A DNA stretch of 50,085 nucleotides from Micromonospora orduensis (GTDB lineage: Bacteria > Actinomycetota > Actinomycetes > Mycobacteriales > Micromonosporaceae), in the NCBI RefSeq assembly GCF_006228125.1, contig NZ_VDFY01000168.1, forward strand, positions 1 through 50,085, written 5' to 3'. Position 1 is the first letter of the stretch. Each line of letters begins with the position of its first letter. A model generated the notes under the pieces. It was not told the DNA's origin, did not search any database, and worked only from the letters and a program-made list of their open reading frames with translations. The position numbers were made by a program, and so were the translations under genes. Shown piece by piece: positions 8,304 through 16,519 of the stretch.

Positions 8304-9608
8304 TCAGCGCACCAGACCCACGAGGGGCCGCCCCGCCGCGCGGTCCGGCGCGGCCGGTGGCTCCTCGACGGGCGGCTCGGCCAGCGCCACTGGCAGTCGG
8401 GACCACAGGGCCAGCGTCAGCCACGCCACCGGGGAGATCTCCCAGTGCCCGCTGACCCAGATCGGCGTCCAGCCGACGATCAGCGCCCCCACCAGTATCC
8501 CGTGTTGCCGGCTCAGCCACGGCGCCGCGTCCCGGATGAGAAAGCCGATCAGCGCCGCGAACATCACCATCCCGATCACCCCCAGGTCGTTGCCGAGGGT
8601 GAGCACGAGGGAGTGGGCGCCCACCCCGTAGTACGGGTTGGTGCTCGGGAACGCGCCCGCGCCGATGCCCACCAGCGGCGAGTCCCAGAACGACGCCTCG
8701 GCGACCGGCCAGACGGCCAGCCGCCCGGAGAGGTCGTCCAGGGGGCGGTCGAAGACGTTCGCCAGCCACTGTGGCTGGTAGCGGGCCAGGTGCCCGAACG
8801 GCACGAGGACCAGCAGGGCGGCCGAGACGCCGATGGCGAAGGCCCAGGTGCGGCCGGCCAGCCGGTCCACGACCAGGTACGCCGCGACGGCGACGAGCGC
8901 GATCTGGCTGGCGCGCGTACCGGTGAGCATCGTGCCGTACCCGAACAGCGGCAGCAGCAGCCAGAGCGCGGCACGGACCGGGCGGACGCCGACCCGTGCC
9001 ACCAGCAGCAGGACGGTGACCAGGGCGGCGGTGACCAGGCAGTACGCGGTGTAGTTGACGCCCACGCCCTCCAGCGAGACGCGCAGCGCGGTCTCGTCGA
9101 GTCGGCTGGCCCGGATCAGCTCGACCGCGGTCCATCCCGCACCGGCGAGATAGGAGCCGGCGACGAGCAGCAGGCGACGCCGGCTGGACAGCACGTGCCG
9201 CGCGGCGATCAGCAGCAGTGCGACGGTCCACCAGGCCCGTACCGCGATCTGGCTGCTCTCGATGTCCCGACTCCACATCAGCGTCGCGCTGGCCCAGCAG
9301 CAGATCAGGATCGCGAGGTAGTCCGCCGGGCCGATGCGGGGGATTCGACCGCTGGCCAGCAGCGCGGCGGCGGCGAGCCAGAGCCCGCCCTGGTAGACCA
9401 GGTTCGGGTTGACCGCGCCCAGGACGGCGGCGAGGCAGATCGGCAGCACGCTGAACCCGGCGAGGTTCCACCGCGTGCCGGGGGGCGTCGCGGCGGCGGG
9501 GCCGCCTGGCCGGGGGTGGCCGATCGGCGACGTGGTCGGTGCGGCGCCGCCCGCGCGTCGGGGCAGTTGCTCCATGATGGACCGCGTTGCGCCGTACCCC
9601 TTCGCCAC
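8304..9608 (-). CDS. Wzy-like O-antigen polymerase/ligase family protein (copy 1)
   Basis: A 434-residue polytopic membrane protein with about 10-12 hydrophobic segments and a large periplasmic-type loop, the topology of the O-antigen polymerase/ligase family. GVNYTAYCLVTAALVTVLLL, MLTGTRASQIALVAVAAYLV and DLSGRLAVWPVAEASFWDSP are matched in the protein at 14863-16200 by VNLTAYTLAVG, LLTGSRGAAIGVLLG and DISGRLSIWPYALSTWWESP. SGRL.(V/I)WP with a downstream G.GAG is typical of the loop. It would polymerise repeat units after flipping. It faces left although the flippase of the same module faces right, a layout repeated in module 2. Confidence 0.85.
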   Translation of the reverse strand: MAKGYGATRSIMEQLPRRAGGAAPTTSPIGHPRPGGPAAATPPGTRWNLAGFSVLPICLAAVLGAVNPNLVYQGGLWLAAAALLASGRIPRIGPADYLAILICCWASATLMWSRDIESSQIAVRAWWTVALLLIAARHVLSSRRRLLLVAGSYLAGAGWTAVELIRASRLDETALRVSLEGVGVNYTAYCLVTAALVTVLLLVARVGVRPVRAALWLLLPLFGYGTMLTGTRASQIALVAVAAYLVVDRLAGRTWAFAIGVSAALLVLVPFGHLARYQPQWLANVFDRPLDDLSGRLAVWPVAEASFWDSPLVGIGAGAFPSTNPYYGVGAHSLVLTLGNDLGVIGMVMFAALIGFLIRDAAPWLSRQHGILVGALIVGWTPIWVSGHWEISPVAWLTLALWSRLPVALAEPPVEEPPAAPDRAAGRPLVGLVR

Positions 9609-9734
9609 GGGCTCTCCTCCTGCCGAGCGGTGTTCCCGGTCGGCGGATGCCGGACCGTGCCGCAGACGAGCCTAGGGGGAGATCGAGGGAGGTGCCTGTG
9701 CTTTAACGAATAAATCGGGCAAATCGCGTGGCCG
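9609..9734 (-). promoter_or_regulatory. Intergenic region with AT-rich patch upstream of polymerase copy 1
   Basis: This gap lies upstream of the leftward polymerase gene and just after the end of the glycosyltransferase at 9735. Positions 9700-9725 are AT-rich. GTGCTTTAACG at 9698-9708 matches 8 of 11 bases of the GCACTTTACCG element found at 16276-16288 (minus strand). A promoter for the polymerase is expected here; the hexamers are not clear. Confidence 0.3.
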
Positions 9735-10970
9735 TCAGCCACGCCCGCGTGCCGCCGCCTTGTTCAGCAGATCCTCGATCTGGTCGACACCGACACGCAT
9801 CGACATCCGGTCCTGGTAGAGCTGCCGACCCCGGCGGCCCATGGCGAGCCGCTGCTCGACGGGCATCCGGGCCGCGGCGACGAACTGGTCGGCCAGCGTC
9901 CGCCAGTCGTCCGGCGGGCAGACCAGCCCGGCCCCACCGGCCTCGACGAGCCGGGCGGCGTCGCCGTCGGCCGACATCAACACCGGCACTCCACACGCGA
10001 GCGCGGCCTGCAACTTCGACGGCACGGTCCCGCGCAGCCACGGCAGGTCCCGCAACATGACCAACTGGTACTCGGCGGCGGCGTACAGCTCGGCCATCTC
10101 CGCCGCCGGGCGCCGGCCCAGGAAACGGACGTTCGTCGCGCCCAGGTCGTCGGCCAGTTTGCGGGCCTGCTCGGCGCCCAGCCCGGTGCCCACGAAGACC
10201 AGGTCCACCGCGTCCGGCGTGGCCGCCGCCGCCCGGATCGCCACGTCGACACCCTGCAACAACCCCAGATTGCCGGCGAACATCACCGTCGTGCGCCCCC
10301 GGTGGCCGATCGCCGCACGGGCCGCGTCGGTGCACGGCACCGGCCGGAACAGCGCCTCGTCGGTCCAGTTGAACACGGTGCGCACCGACCCCGGGTCGAC
10401 GCCGCGCTCGACCACCTGCTCCGCCATCGCGGGAGCGATCACGGCGATGCCCGCGCACGAGTGGTAGATCCGCCGCATTCCCGTGGTGAGGGCCCGGTCC
10501 AACACCCGCCCGGCCAGCCCCGTCGGCGCCATCCCCGACGCGGTCACCGACTCCGGCCACAGGTCCTGCACGTGCAGCACCGCCGGCACGCCGCGCAGCA
10601 GGCGCAGCAGGCCGGCGGCGGCGTACGAGGTGGGCGGCGGGTGGTAGACGTAGAGGGCGTCGACCCCGCGCAGGTGTCGCGGGGCGGCCAGGGTGCTGGT
10701 CGCCGCGAACGACAGGTAGCTCACCGCCCGGCGCAGGCCGGAACGGTCGTGGCTCGGGTACGCCGGCACCCGCCGTACGACCACCCCGTCGTCGGAGCTG
10801 CGGTGGTTCCACCGCTGTCGCCAGCCCGGATAGGTCCGACCCAGCGGCAGGCTCGGGAAGGTGGTCAGCACGCGCACCTCGTGCCCGCGCCGGGCCAGCT
10901 CGGTGGCGAGCTGACCCGGCACGAATGTGCTCTCCGGCGGGTACCACTGACTGATCAATCCGATTCGCAT
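9735..10970 (-). CDS. Glycosyltransferase family 4, WbuB-like
   Basis: A 411-residue GT-B enzyme. It starts MRIGLISQWYPPESTFVPGQ, and HVQDLWPESVTASGMAPTG near residue 130 is typical of the WbuB-like GT4 group, some members of which transfer N-acetyl-L-fucosamine. The C-domain shows VMFAGNLGLLQGVDVAIRAA, VDLVFVGTGLGAEQARKLAD and GTVPSKLQAALACGVPVLMS. The ATG at 10970 lies below GGGAG and matches the usual family start; the longer open frame upstream to 11423 would run over the divergent epimerase gene and is rejected. Because the window encodes a complete UDP-L-FucNAc pathway, this is a reasonable candidate for the L-FucNAc transferase, as inference. Confidence 0.87.
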   Translation of the reverse strand: MRIGLISQWYPPESTFVPGQLATELARRGHEVRVLTTFPSLPLGRTYPGWRQRWNHRSSDDGVVVRRVPAYPSHDRSGLRRAVSYLSFAATSTLAAPRHLRGVDALYVYHPPPTSYAAAGLLRLLRGVPAVLHVQDLWPESVTASGMAPTGLAGRVLDRALTTGMRRIYHSCAGIAVIAPAMAEQVVERGVDPGSVRTVFNWTDEALFRPVPCTDAARAAIGHRGRTTVMFAGNLGLLQGVDVAIRAAAATPDAVDLVFVGTGLGAEQARKLADDLGATNVRFLGRRPAAEMAELYAAAEYQLVMLRDLPWLRGTVPSKLQAALACGVPVLMSADGDAARLVEAGGAGLVCPPDDWRTLADQFVAAARMPVEQRLAMGRRGRQLYQDRMSMRVGVDQIEDLLNKAAARGRG

Positions 10971-11136
10971 CTCCGGCGCTCCCGTCGCAACTCGCCCAAC
11001 AGGGCTGACAACGGACGGAACGGATCGCAGGACACGCGCCACGCCGGGCCGTACGGCGTGACCTGGGCCGAGAGCGCTCGTTGTCCCACTGGCAGCCGGT
11101 GCTGGGCCGCCGTCGACGGGCCGAAGGGGAGACCTC
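10971..11136. promoter_or_regulatory. Divergent intergenic region with perfect 7-bp inverted repeat
   Basis: The gap separates leftward glycosyltransferase and rightward epimerase genes. CACGCCG (11040-11046) and CGGCGTG (11054-11060) form a perfect inverted repeat around a 7-base centre, suitable for a dimeric regulator or an RNA hairpin. AGGGGA at 11125-11130 is the ribosome site for the GTG at 11137. Confidence 0.4.
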
Positions 11137-12081
11137 GTGAAGGTAGTGGTGACCGGGGGAGCCGGATTCATTGGCGCGAACCTGGTGCGGGCGCTCGACG
11201 AGACCCCCCAGGTGACCGAGATCGTCGTCGTCGACGACCTCTCCACCGGTCTGCTGGACAACCTGCACGACCAGCCCGTCCGGCTGTACCAGGGCACCGT
11301 GCTCGACCCCGACCTGCTCGACGAGGCGGTCGCCGGCGCGGCAAGCGTGGTGCACCTGGGTGCCCTCGGCTCGGTGCCGCGCTCCATCGACCGGCCACTG
11401 CCCAGCCACCACGCGAACGCCACCGGGACGCTGATGGTGCTGGAGGCCGCCCGCCGGCACGGCGTGCCGCAGGTGATCCTCTCCTCGTCCTCGTCGGTCT
11501 ACGGCGCCAACCCGGTACTGCCCCGGCAGGAGCGGCTCCGACCGATCCCGGTCTCCCCGTACGCGGTGTCCAAGCTGGCCGCCGAGGCGTACACGGTCGC
11601 CTACGCCTCCTGCTACGACATGGGCGTGCTGCCGTTCCGCTTCTTCAACGTCTTCGGCCCGCGGCAGGCGGCGCACCACGCGTACGCCGCCGTGCTGCCC
11701 CGGTTCGTCAGCGCCGCCCTCGCCGGCGAGCCGCTGCGGGTGCACGGTGACGGCCGGCAGACCCGCGACTTCACGTTCGTCGGCACCGTCACCTCGGTGC
11801 TCGTGGACGCCATCGTCCGTCGGGTGTGCACCACCGACGTGGTGAACCTTGCCTTCGGCGCACGGATCTCCCTGCTCGATCTGATCGCCGAACTGGAGGA
11901 CATCATGGGCCGGCCGTTGCCCGTGGTGCACGAGCCGCCGCGCCCCGGCGACGTACGGGACTCGCAGGCCGACTGCGGCCGGCTGCGGGACCTGTTCCCC
12001 ACGGTGCGACCGGTACCGCTGCGCACCGGCCTCGAGCGGACGGTGTCCTGGATGTCCGGTCACGTGCTCAGCGGCCAGTAG
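11137..12081 (+). CDS. UDP-sugar 4-epimerase family SDR (UDP-Glc/GlcNAc 4-epimerase-like)
   Basis: A 314-residue extended short-chain dehydrogenase. It shows the Rossmann GGAGFIG at residues 7-13, an acidic VVVDDLSTG that reads the NAD ribose, SSSSSVYG and the catalytic SPYAVSK (YxxxK) near residue 146-150, and RDFTFVGTVTS in the substrate domain. GSVPRSIDRPLPSHHANATG resembles the 4-epimerases acting on UDP-GlcNAc/GalNAc (WbpP group). The GTG at 11137 has AGGGGA upstream. Only nine bases separate its stop from the next start, so it is cotranscribed with flippase copy 2. The exact sugar nucleotide is uncertain. Confidence 0.85.
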   Translation: MKVVVTGGAGFIGANLVRALDETPQVTEIVVVDDLSTGLLDNLHDQPVRLYQGTVLDPDLLDEAVAGAASVVHLGALGSVPRSIDRPLPSHHANATGTLMVLEAARRHGVPQVILSSSSSVYGANPVLPRQERLRPIPVSPYAVSKLAAEAYTVAYASCYDMGVLPFRFFNVFGPRQAAHHAYAAVLPRFVSAALAGEPLRVHGDGRQTRDFTFVGTVTSVLVDAIVRRVCTTDVVNLAFGARISLLDLIAELEDIMGRPLPVVHEPPRPGDVRDSQADCGRLRDLFPTVRPVPLRTGLERTVSWMSGHVLSGQ

Positions 12082-12090
12082 GCCGCGCCG

Positions 12091-13485
12091 ATGTCGTCCG
12101 GGGTCGCCGAACGGACCCGGCGGGCCGGCCCGGCCGGCGCGAGCCGCAGCCGCCGGCTGATTTCGGGTGTCACCACGGCGCTGCTCAGCCGGGCGGCCGG
12201 GCTGGTCGTTCCGATCGTGCTGGTCCCGGTGACGCTTCCCTACTTCGGCAACGACCTGTACGGCCTGTGGATGGCTGTCGCCTCGCTGGCCGGGATGGCG
12301 GCCTTCGCCGACCTGGGCCTGGGCAGCGGACTGATGACGAAGCTGGCCCCCTGCTACGCGCACGGTGACGCCGTCCGGGCCCGCCGGTACGTCTCCAACG
12401 CGTACCTCACCCTCACGGTGCTGGCTGTCGCGCTCACTGCGCTGCTCTGGCTGACCGCCGGCGCGGTGCCGTGGACGGCGCTGTTCAACGTGACCGGACA
12501 GGTCACCCCGGAGCAGACCCGGATGATCGCGCTGATCTGCCTCACCGCGTTCGTGCTGAACGTGCCGCTGTCCCTCATCGCCCGCGTCCAGTACGCCTAC
12601 CAGCAGGTCGGGCGGAGCAACGTCTGGCAGAGCGCCGGCAACCTCGCCGCGCTCGCCGTGGTCCTCGGGGTGGTCTGGGCCGAGCTGTCACCGCTGCTGG
12701 TGGTCGCGGTGTCGGTGGCCACGCCGCTCGTGGTCAACCTGCTCAACACGCTCTGGTTCTTCGGCCGGCAGGAGCCGGGGATCCGGCCCACCCCGCGGGC
12801 TGTCGACGCGGCCGCGGCCCTGGAGCTGACCCGGCTCAGCGGGCTGTTCTTCGTGCTCACCGTGGTCATCGCGGTCGCCACGAACGCCGACACGCTGATC
12901 ATCGCGCACGCGCTCGGCCTGTCCGCGGTGGCCGGGTACGCGGTGCCGGCGAAGTTGATGTCCCAGCTCGGGCAACTCGTCGTCCTGGTCAACGTGCCGC
13001 TCTGGCCGGCCAACGGCGAGGCCCTGGCCCAGGGGCACCTGGACTGGGTGCGTCGGACGACCCGACGGATGACCGTGCTGTCGGTGCTCGCCGCCGGCCT
13101 GCCCGCCGCCGCGCTGGTGGCGTTCGGCGACCGGCTCTTCGCCGCCTGGCTGCCGGTGCCGATGGACGACGACCGCTGGCTGCTCGCCGGGCTGGGGGTC
13201 TGGTGGCTGCTTCAGGCCGCGCTGTCACCCCGGTTCATGGTGCAGAACGCCGACGGCGTCATCGTCCCGCAGCTCGTCGGCTGGGCGGCGTTCCTGGTGC
13301 TGTCGGCGCTCGGCAAGTGGTACGCGGCCGACCGGCTCGGCGTCGCCGCCGTGCCCTGGGTCGGCGCCCTCGGCTACGCGCTGACCGTCGCGCCGGCCGC
13401 GTTGTACGGATATCGCCGGACGTTGCGCCGGCACCGCCGCCCGGCCACCGACCAGGAGGGAGTCGTCGCCCATGCCGTCCGTTGA
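12091..13485 (+). CDS. Wzx-like polysaccharide flippase (copy 2)
   Basis: A 464-residue polytopic membrane protein of the polysaccharide flippase family with about 12-14 hydrophobic segments. It aligns along its length with the protein at 4308-5753: YFGNDLYGLWMAVASLAG, FADLGLGSGLMTKLAP, VPLSLIARVQYAYQQVG, VNVPLWPANGEALAQG and FMVQNADGVIVPQLVGWAAF all have counterparts there. Carrying two divergent flippases implies two glycans, or one redundant or recently replaced system. Its end overlaps the next start by 14 bp (13472-13485), indicating translational coupling. Confidence 0.88.
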   Translation: MSSGVAERTRRAGPAGASRSRRLISGVTTALLSRAAGLVVPIVLVPVTLPYFGNDLYGLWMAVASLAGMAAFADLGLGSGLMTKLAPCYAHGDAVRARRYVSNAYLTLTVLAVALTALLWLTAGAVPWTALFNVTGQVTPEQTRMIALICLTAFVLNVPLSLIARVQYAYQQVGRSNVWQSAGNLAALAVVLGVVWAELSPLLVVAVSVATPLVVNLLNTLWFFGRQEPGIRPTPRAVDAAAALELTRLSGLFFVLTVVIAVATNADTLIIAHALGLSAVAGYAVPAKLMSQLGQLVVLVNVPLWPANGEALAQGHLDWVRRTTRRMTVLSVLAAGLPAAALVAFGDRLFAAWLPVPMDDDRWLLAGLGVWWLLQAALSPRFMVQNADGVIVPQLVGWAAFLVLSALGKWYAADRLGVAAVPWVGALGYALTVAPAALYGYRRTLRRHRRPATDQEGVVAHAVR

Positions 13486-14845
13486 GGAGTTTCCCCGGGT
13501 CCTGGTGGTGAGCGCCGCCGTCTTCGACCGCTCCACCGGCACCGGCATCACCCTGTCGAACCTGTTCGCCGGCTGGCCACCGGACCGTCTCGCCCAGCTG
13601 TACACCGAGGACGCCAGCCCGGGTGCGGAGGTGCGCGGCACGTTCGCCCGGTTCGCGCCGCGCAACGCGCCTGTGGAGTACCACCTGTTCCGTCTCCGGC
13701 AGCGCACCCGCCGTGCCGACCCGGTCGGTGTGGAAACCGCCGAGGCGGTCGATCCGCTGCCCGGCCCGGTGCGCGCCCGGCTGCGCTCGCAGTTGAAGGC
13801 CTTCGTCGACCTCAGCCCGGTCCGCGTGCCCGTCGACGTCCGTGGCTGGCTGCGGGAGCAGCGACCGGACGTGGTGTACGCGACGCTGGGCAGCATCCGG
13901 ATGATGCGCCTGGCGGTCACCGCCGCGCAGGAGTGCGACGCGCCGCTGGTGCCGCACTTCATGGACGACTGGCCCAGCACCCTCTACGCCAACGGGCAGG
14001 TGCTCGGCGTGCCCCGGCTCGCCGTCCTGGCCGGGGTCAGGGAGGTGCTGCGGCACTCGTCGTACGGGATGGGCATCAGCGAGGCGATGGCCCGCGAGTT
14101 CGAGCGCCGGTACGGGCTGCCGTTCGCCGCGTTCGGCAACTGTGTGGCCCCGTCCGACTTCGCCGACCCCGACGAGCCGGTGCCGGCGCGTCCGGCCGGC
14201 GGCCCGGTCGAACTCGTCTACGTGGGTGGGCTGCACCTGGACCGGTGGCGTTCGCTGCGCCGGATCGGCGAGGTGGTGCAGCGGCTGGCGGAGCGGGGCA
14301 CACCCGCGCGACTGACCGTGCACGCCCCGGCGAGAAACCTCAGCCAGTACGGGGATGTCTTCGCCGGCCTGCCGGCGGTCCGGCTGGGCCGGTCGTTGGC
14401 GGCCGGCGAGGTGCCCGGGGTGCTGCGGCGGGCCGACGTGCTGGTGCACGTCGAGGCGTTCGCTGAGGAGCACCGCAGGTACACCCGCTACTCGCTGTCC
14501 ACGAAGATCCCGCAGTACCTGGCGGCGGGCCGACCGGTGCTCGGGTTCGGTCCCGCCGAGTTGGCCTCGATGGCGCACCTGTCGGAGGCCGACGCGGGCG
14601 CGGTCGTCGGCGTCGACGACGAGGCGGCCCTGGCCGAGGCGGTCGCCACGCTCTGCGCCGACGCCGGGTTGCGGGACCGGCTGGGCCGGCAGGGGCTGGC
14701 GTACGCGGTGCGGCACCATCGCACGGACCGGGTGGCCGCCCGCTTCGCCGAGGTGCTGCGGGAGGCTGCCCGCCGCCGGGTGGCCCGGCCACCGGCGCCC
14801 CGGTCCGGGTCGGGGACGACGCTCGAGGGCGTGGACGCCGGCTGA
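13472..14845 (+). CDS. Glycosyltransferase, GT-B fold
   Basis: A 457-residue glycosyltransferase. VLVVSAAVFDRSTGTGITLS opens the N-domain; PLVPHFMDDWPSTLYANG and GISEAMAREFERRYG follow; the C-domain has LVYVGGLHLDRWRSLRRIGE and YSLSTKIPQYLAAGRPVLGFG. The latter matches the donor-binding region of GT4-like enzymes, although the canonical EX7E is not obvious. An unusually long insert sits between residues ~50 and 110. It is coupled to flippase copy 2 and converges on polymerase copy 2 (17 bp gap). The ATG at 13472 lies inside the flippase gene behind GGAGGGAG. Confidence 0.82.
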   Translation: MPSVEEFPRVLVVSAAVFDRSTGTGITLSNLFAGWPPDRLAQLYTEDASPGAEVRGTFARFAPRNAPVEYHLFRLRQRTRRADPVGVETAEAVDPLPGPVRARLRSQLKAFVDLSPVRVPVDVRGWLREQRPDVVYATLGSIRMMRLAVTAAQECDAPLVPHFMDDWPSTLYANGQVLGVPRLAVLAGVREVLRHSSYGMGISEAMAREFERRYGLPFAAFGNCVAPSDFADPDEPVPARPAGGPVELVYVGGLHLDRWRSLRRIGEVVQRLAERGTPARLTVHAPARNLSQYGDVFAGLPAVRLGRSLAAGEVPGVLRRADVLVHVEAFAEEHRRYTRYSLSTKIPQYLAAGRPVLGFGPAELASMAHLSEADAGAVVGVDDEAALAEAVATLCADAGLRDRLGRQGLAYAVRHHRTDRVAARFAEVLREAARRRVARPPAPRSGSGTTLEGVDAG

Positions 14846-14862
14846 GCGGCGCCGCCCGACGG

Positions 14863-16200
14863 TCAGCGGCGGAGGAACCTGCCGGCGCCGGCCATCGGCA
14901 CGAGTGTCGCCCGGCGCAGGAGGGAGCGGGCGTGCCGGGGCGCGACGCCCCGCGCCCGCGCTGGACCCCAGATGCCGGGAACGACTGTGAGCAGGCCGAG
15001 GGCCAGCCAGAAGCCCAGCGCGGTCTCCCACTGGCCGGTCAGCCAGATCGGCAGCATGGCGGCGGTGAACGCGCAGGCCAGCAGCAACGCCCTCCGACCG
15101 GTGCGGGCGGCGGTGACCAACGCCGCGGCCATCGTGCCGAAGTAGAGCAGCACCCCGACCAGCCCCAGGTCGTTGCCGACGGTGAGCAGCAGGTTGTGCG
15201 GCCCGATCTCGAACGGGTTGGTGGAGATGAACACGCCCGCGCCGGAGCCGTTCAGCGGCGACTCCCACCAGGTCGACAGGGCGTACGGCCAGATGGAGAG
15301 CCGCCCGGAGATGTCGCCGGTGGGCCGGCCGTACAGCCCGTCGAGCCAGAGCATCTCGTTCTGCGGGGTCATCCCGAACGGCACCACCAGCACCGCGACG
15401 GCGGCGACCCCGGCGACGGTGACCCCCGTGAGCCGGGGCAGCAGGTGCGCCGCCAGCGCGGCGAGCAACCCGAGCAGCACGCCGATGGCCGCGCCCCGCG
15501 AGCCGGTGAGCAGCACCGCGTACCCGAGCAGGGCCACCAGCGCCAGCGGCGCCAGCCACAGCGTCCGCCGGTGGGTGCCGGCCACGGCGAGCGCCAGGGC
15601 CAGCACCACACCGACCGCCAGGGTGTACGCGGTGAGGTTCACCTCCCTGCCGTCGACGCCGTAGCGGTGCGCGAAGAGCAGCACGTCCCCCTGCGACCGG
15701 GCGCCGGTGACCACCTCGACGGCGACGACGGCGCAGCCGGCGAGGTAGGCCCAGCCGACCAGCAGCAGGTCGCGTCGAGCACGGACGACGTGCCGGCAGG
15801 CCACCAGGAGCAGGCCTACCGAGATGTACCGGTAGGCGGCGGGCACGGTGAGGTCGGTGCGGCTGCTCCAGAGGACGCTGGCGGCGGCCCAGACCGCGAG
15901 GAGCAGCGCGAGCGTGTCGACGCCGCGCAGCCGGGGCAGCCGTCCGGTGAGTCCGATCGCCAGCAGGGCCAGCGGTGCGGCGTAGTTGAACGACCACCAG
16001 GGCGGGCGCGCGGCCATGAAGGCGATCACGCAGAGAACCAGGACTGCGGGGAGGCTGCCGCCGGCTGCGGATGGTTGGGGGCGCGTGGCGGTGGCCGGCG
16101 CGGATGTGGGGGTCGCTCGCCCGACGCTCACCGGGGGGCGCCGGGCCGGGCCGGTCCGCGGCGGTGCCGCGGTCACCTGATGAGCCCGGGGTACTCGCAC
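14863..16200 (-). CDS. Wzy-like O-antigen polymerase/ligase family protein (copy 2)
   Basis: A 445-residue polytopic membrane protein with about 11-12 hydrophobic segments and a loop containing DISGRLSIWPYALSTWWESP and GSGAGVFISTNPFEIGPHN. The same elements in the same order are found in polymerase copy 1 (DLSGRLAVWP, GIGAGAFPSTNPYYGVGAHS), so they are paralogs. The hydrophilic N-terminal ~45 residues precede the first membrane segment; an internal start is possible. Like copy 1 it is leftward and closes a module with a rightward flippase and glycosyltransferase. Confidence 0.84.
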   Translation of the reverse strand: MRVPRAHQVTAAPPRTGPARRPPVSVGRATPTSAPATATRPQPSAAGGSLPAVLVLCVIAFMAARPPWWSFNYAAPLALLAIGLTGRLPRLRGVDTLALLLAVWAAASVLWSSRTDLTVPAAYRYISVGLLLVACRHVVRARRDLLLVGWAYLAGCAVVAVEVVTGARSQGDVLLFAHRYGVDGREVNLTAYTLAVGVVLALALAVAGTHRRTLWLAPLALVALLGYAVLLTGSRGAAIGVLLGLLAALAAHLLPRLTGVTVAGVAAVAVLVVPFGMTPQNEMLWLDGLYGRPTGDISGRLSIWPYALSTWWESPLNGSGAGVFISTNPFEIGPHNLLLTVGNDLGLVGVLLYFGTMAAALVTAARTGRRALLLACAFTAAMLPIWLTGQWETALGFWLALGLLTVVPGIWGPARARGVAPRHARSLLRRATLVPMAGAGRFLRR

Positions 16201-16519
16201 GATGCTGACCGCGTGGTCGGCGCGCGGCCTGGCGGGGGAGGGAGCGGCACGGAACCGTTTCTATCAGGTGAAGAACGGTAAAGTGCCGAATTCCCCCGAC
16301 AAACATGGACCTTTTCGGCGCGATTTTGCGCTGGTGAGGCTTGTTTGGGGTGTTTGGGGCAAACGCGTATCCCGGCTTGTCGGCCTTCGTTGACCCGGGT
16401 GCCGCAACCGGTGGGGCTTTCGCCTGGACACCGGAGATCGGCGCCCGCGCGGCAGCGCGCAGCGCTGCGTCCGGGCTGGCGGGTGACAACCGCCCGTCGG
16501 GTGACGAACGGGAGAACCA
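16201..16519. promoter_or_regulatory. 319-bp regulatory gap with tandem TGTTTGGGG and CGG-N7-CCG element
   Basis: No gene is visible here; it is the divergent control region of polymerase copy 2 and capE. CGGTAAAGTGCCG lies at 16276-16288 (CGG-N7-CCG). TGTTTGGGG is repeated in direct tandem at 16342-16350 and 16351-16359, with an inverted CAAACA at 16300-16305. A perfect 12-bp palindrome CGCAGCGCTGCG lies at 16458-16469. GGGAG at 16509-16513 is the capE ribosome site. The density of repeats and the AT-rich stretch 16258-16370 argue for regulated transcription; the regulators are unknown. Confidence 0.5.

Noticed and set aside
10971..11423. Upstream extension of the WbuB-like glycosyltransferase
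   Set aside because: Extension is motif-free and overlaps the epimerase gene; MRIGLISQWYPPES at 10970 is the expected start.
9703..12363. 886-codon minus-strand open frame
   Set aside because: Different phase from the real glycosyltransferase at 9735-10970 and runs through the epimerase gene; no motifs.
16458..16469. 12-bp palindrome CGCAGCGCTGCG as a firm operator
   Set aside because: GC-only palindromes of this length are expected by chance in such DNA; kept only as part of the regulatory gap description.
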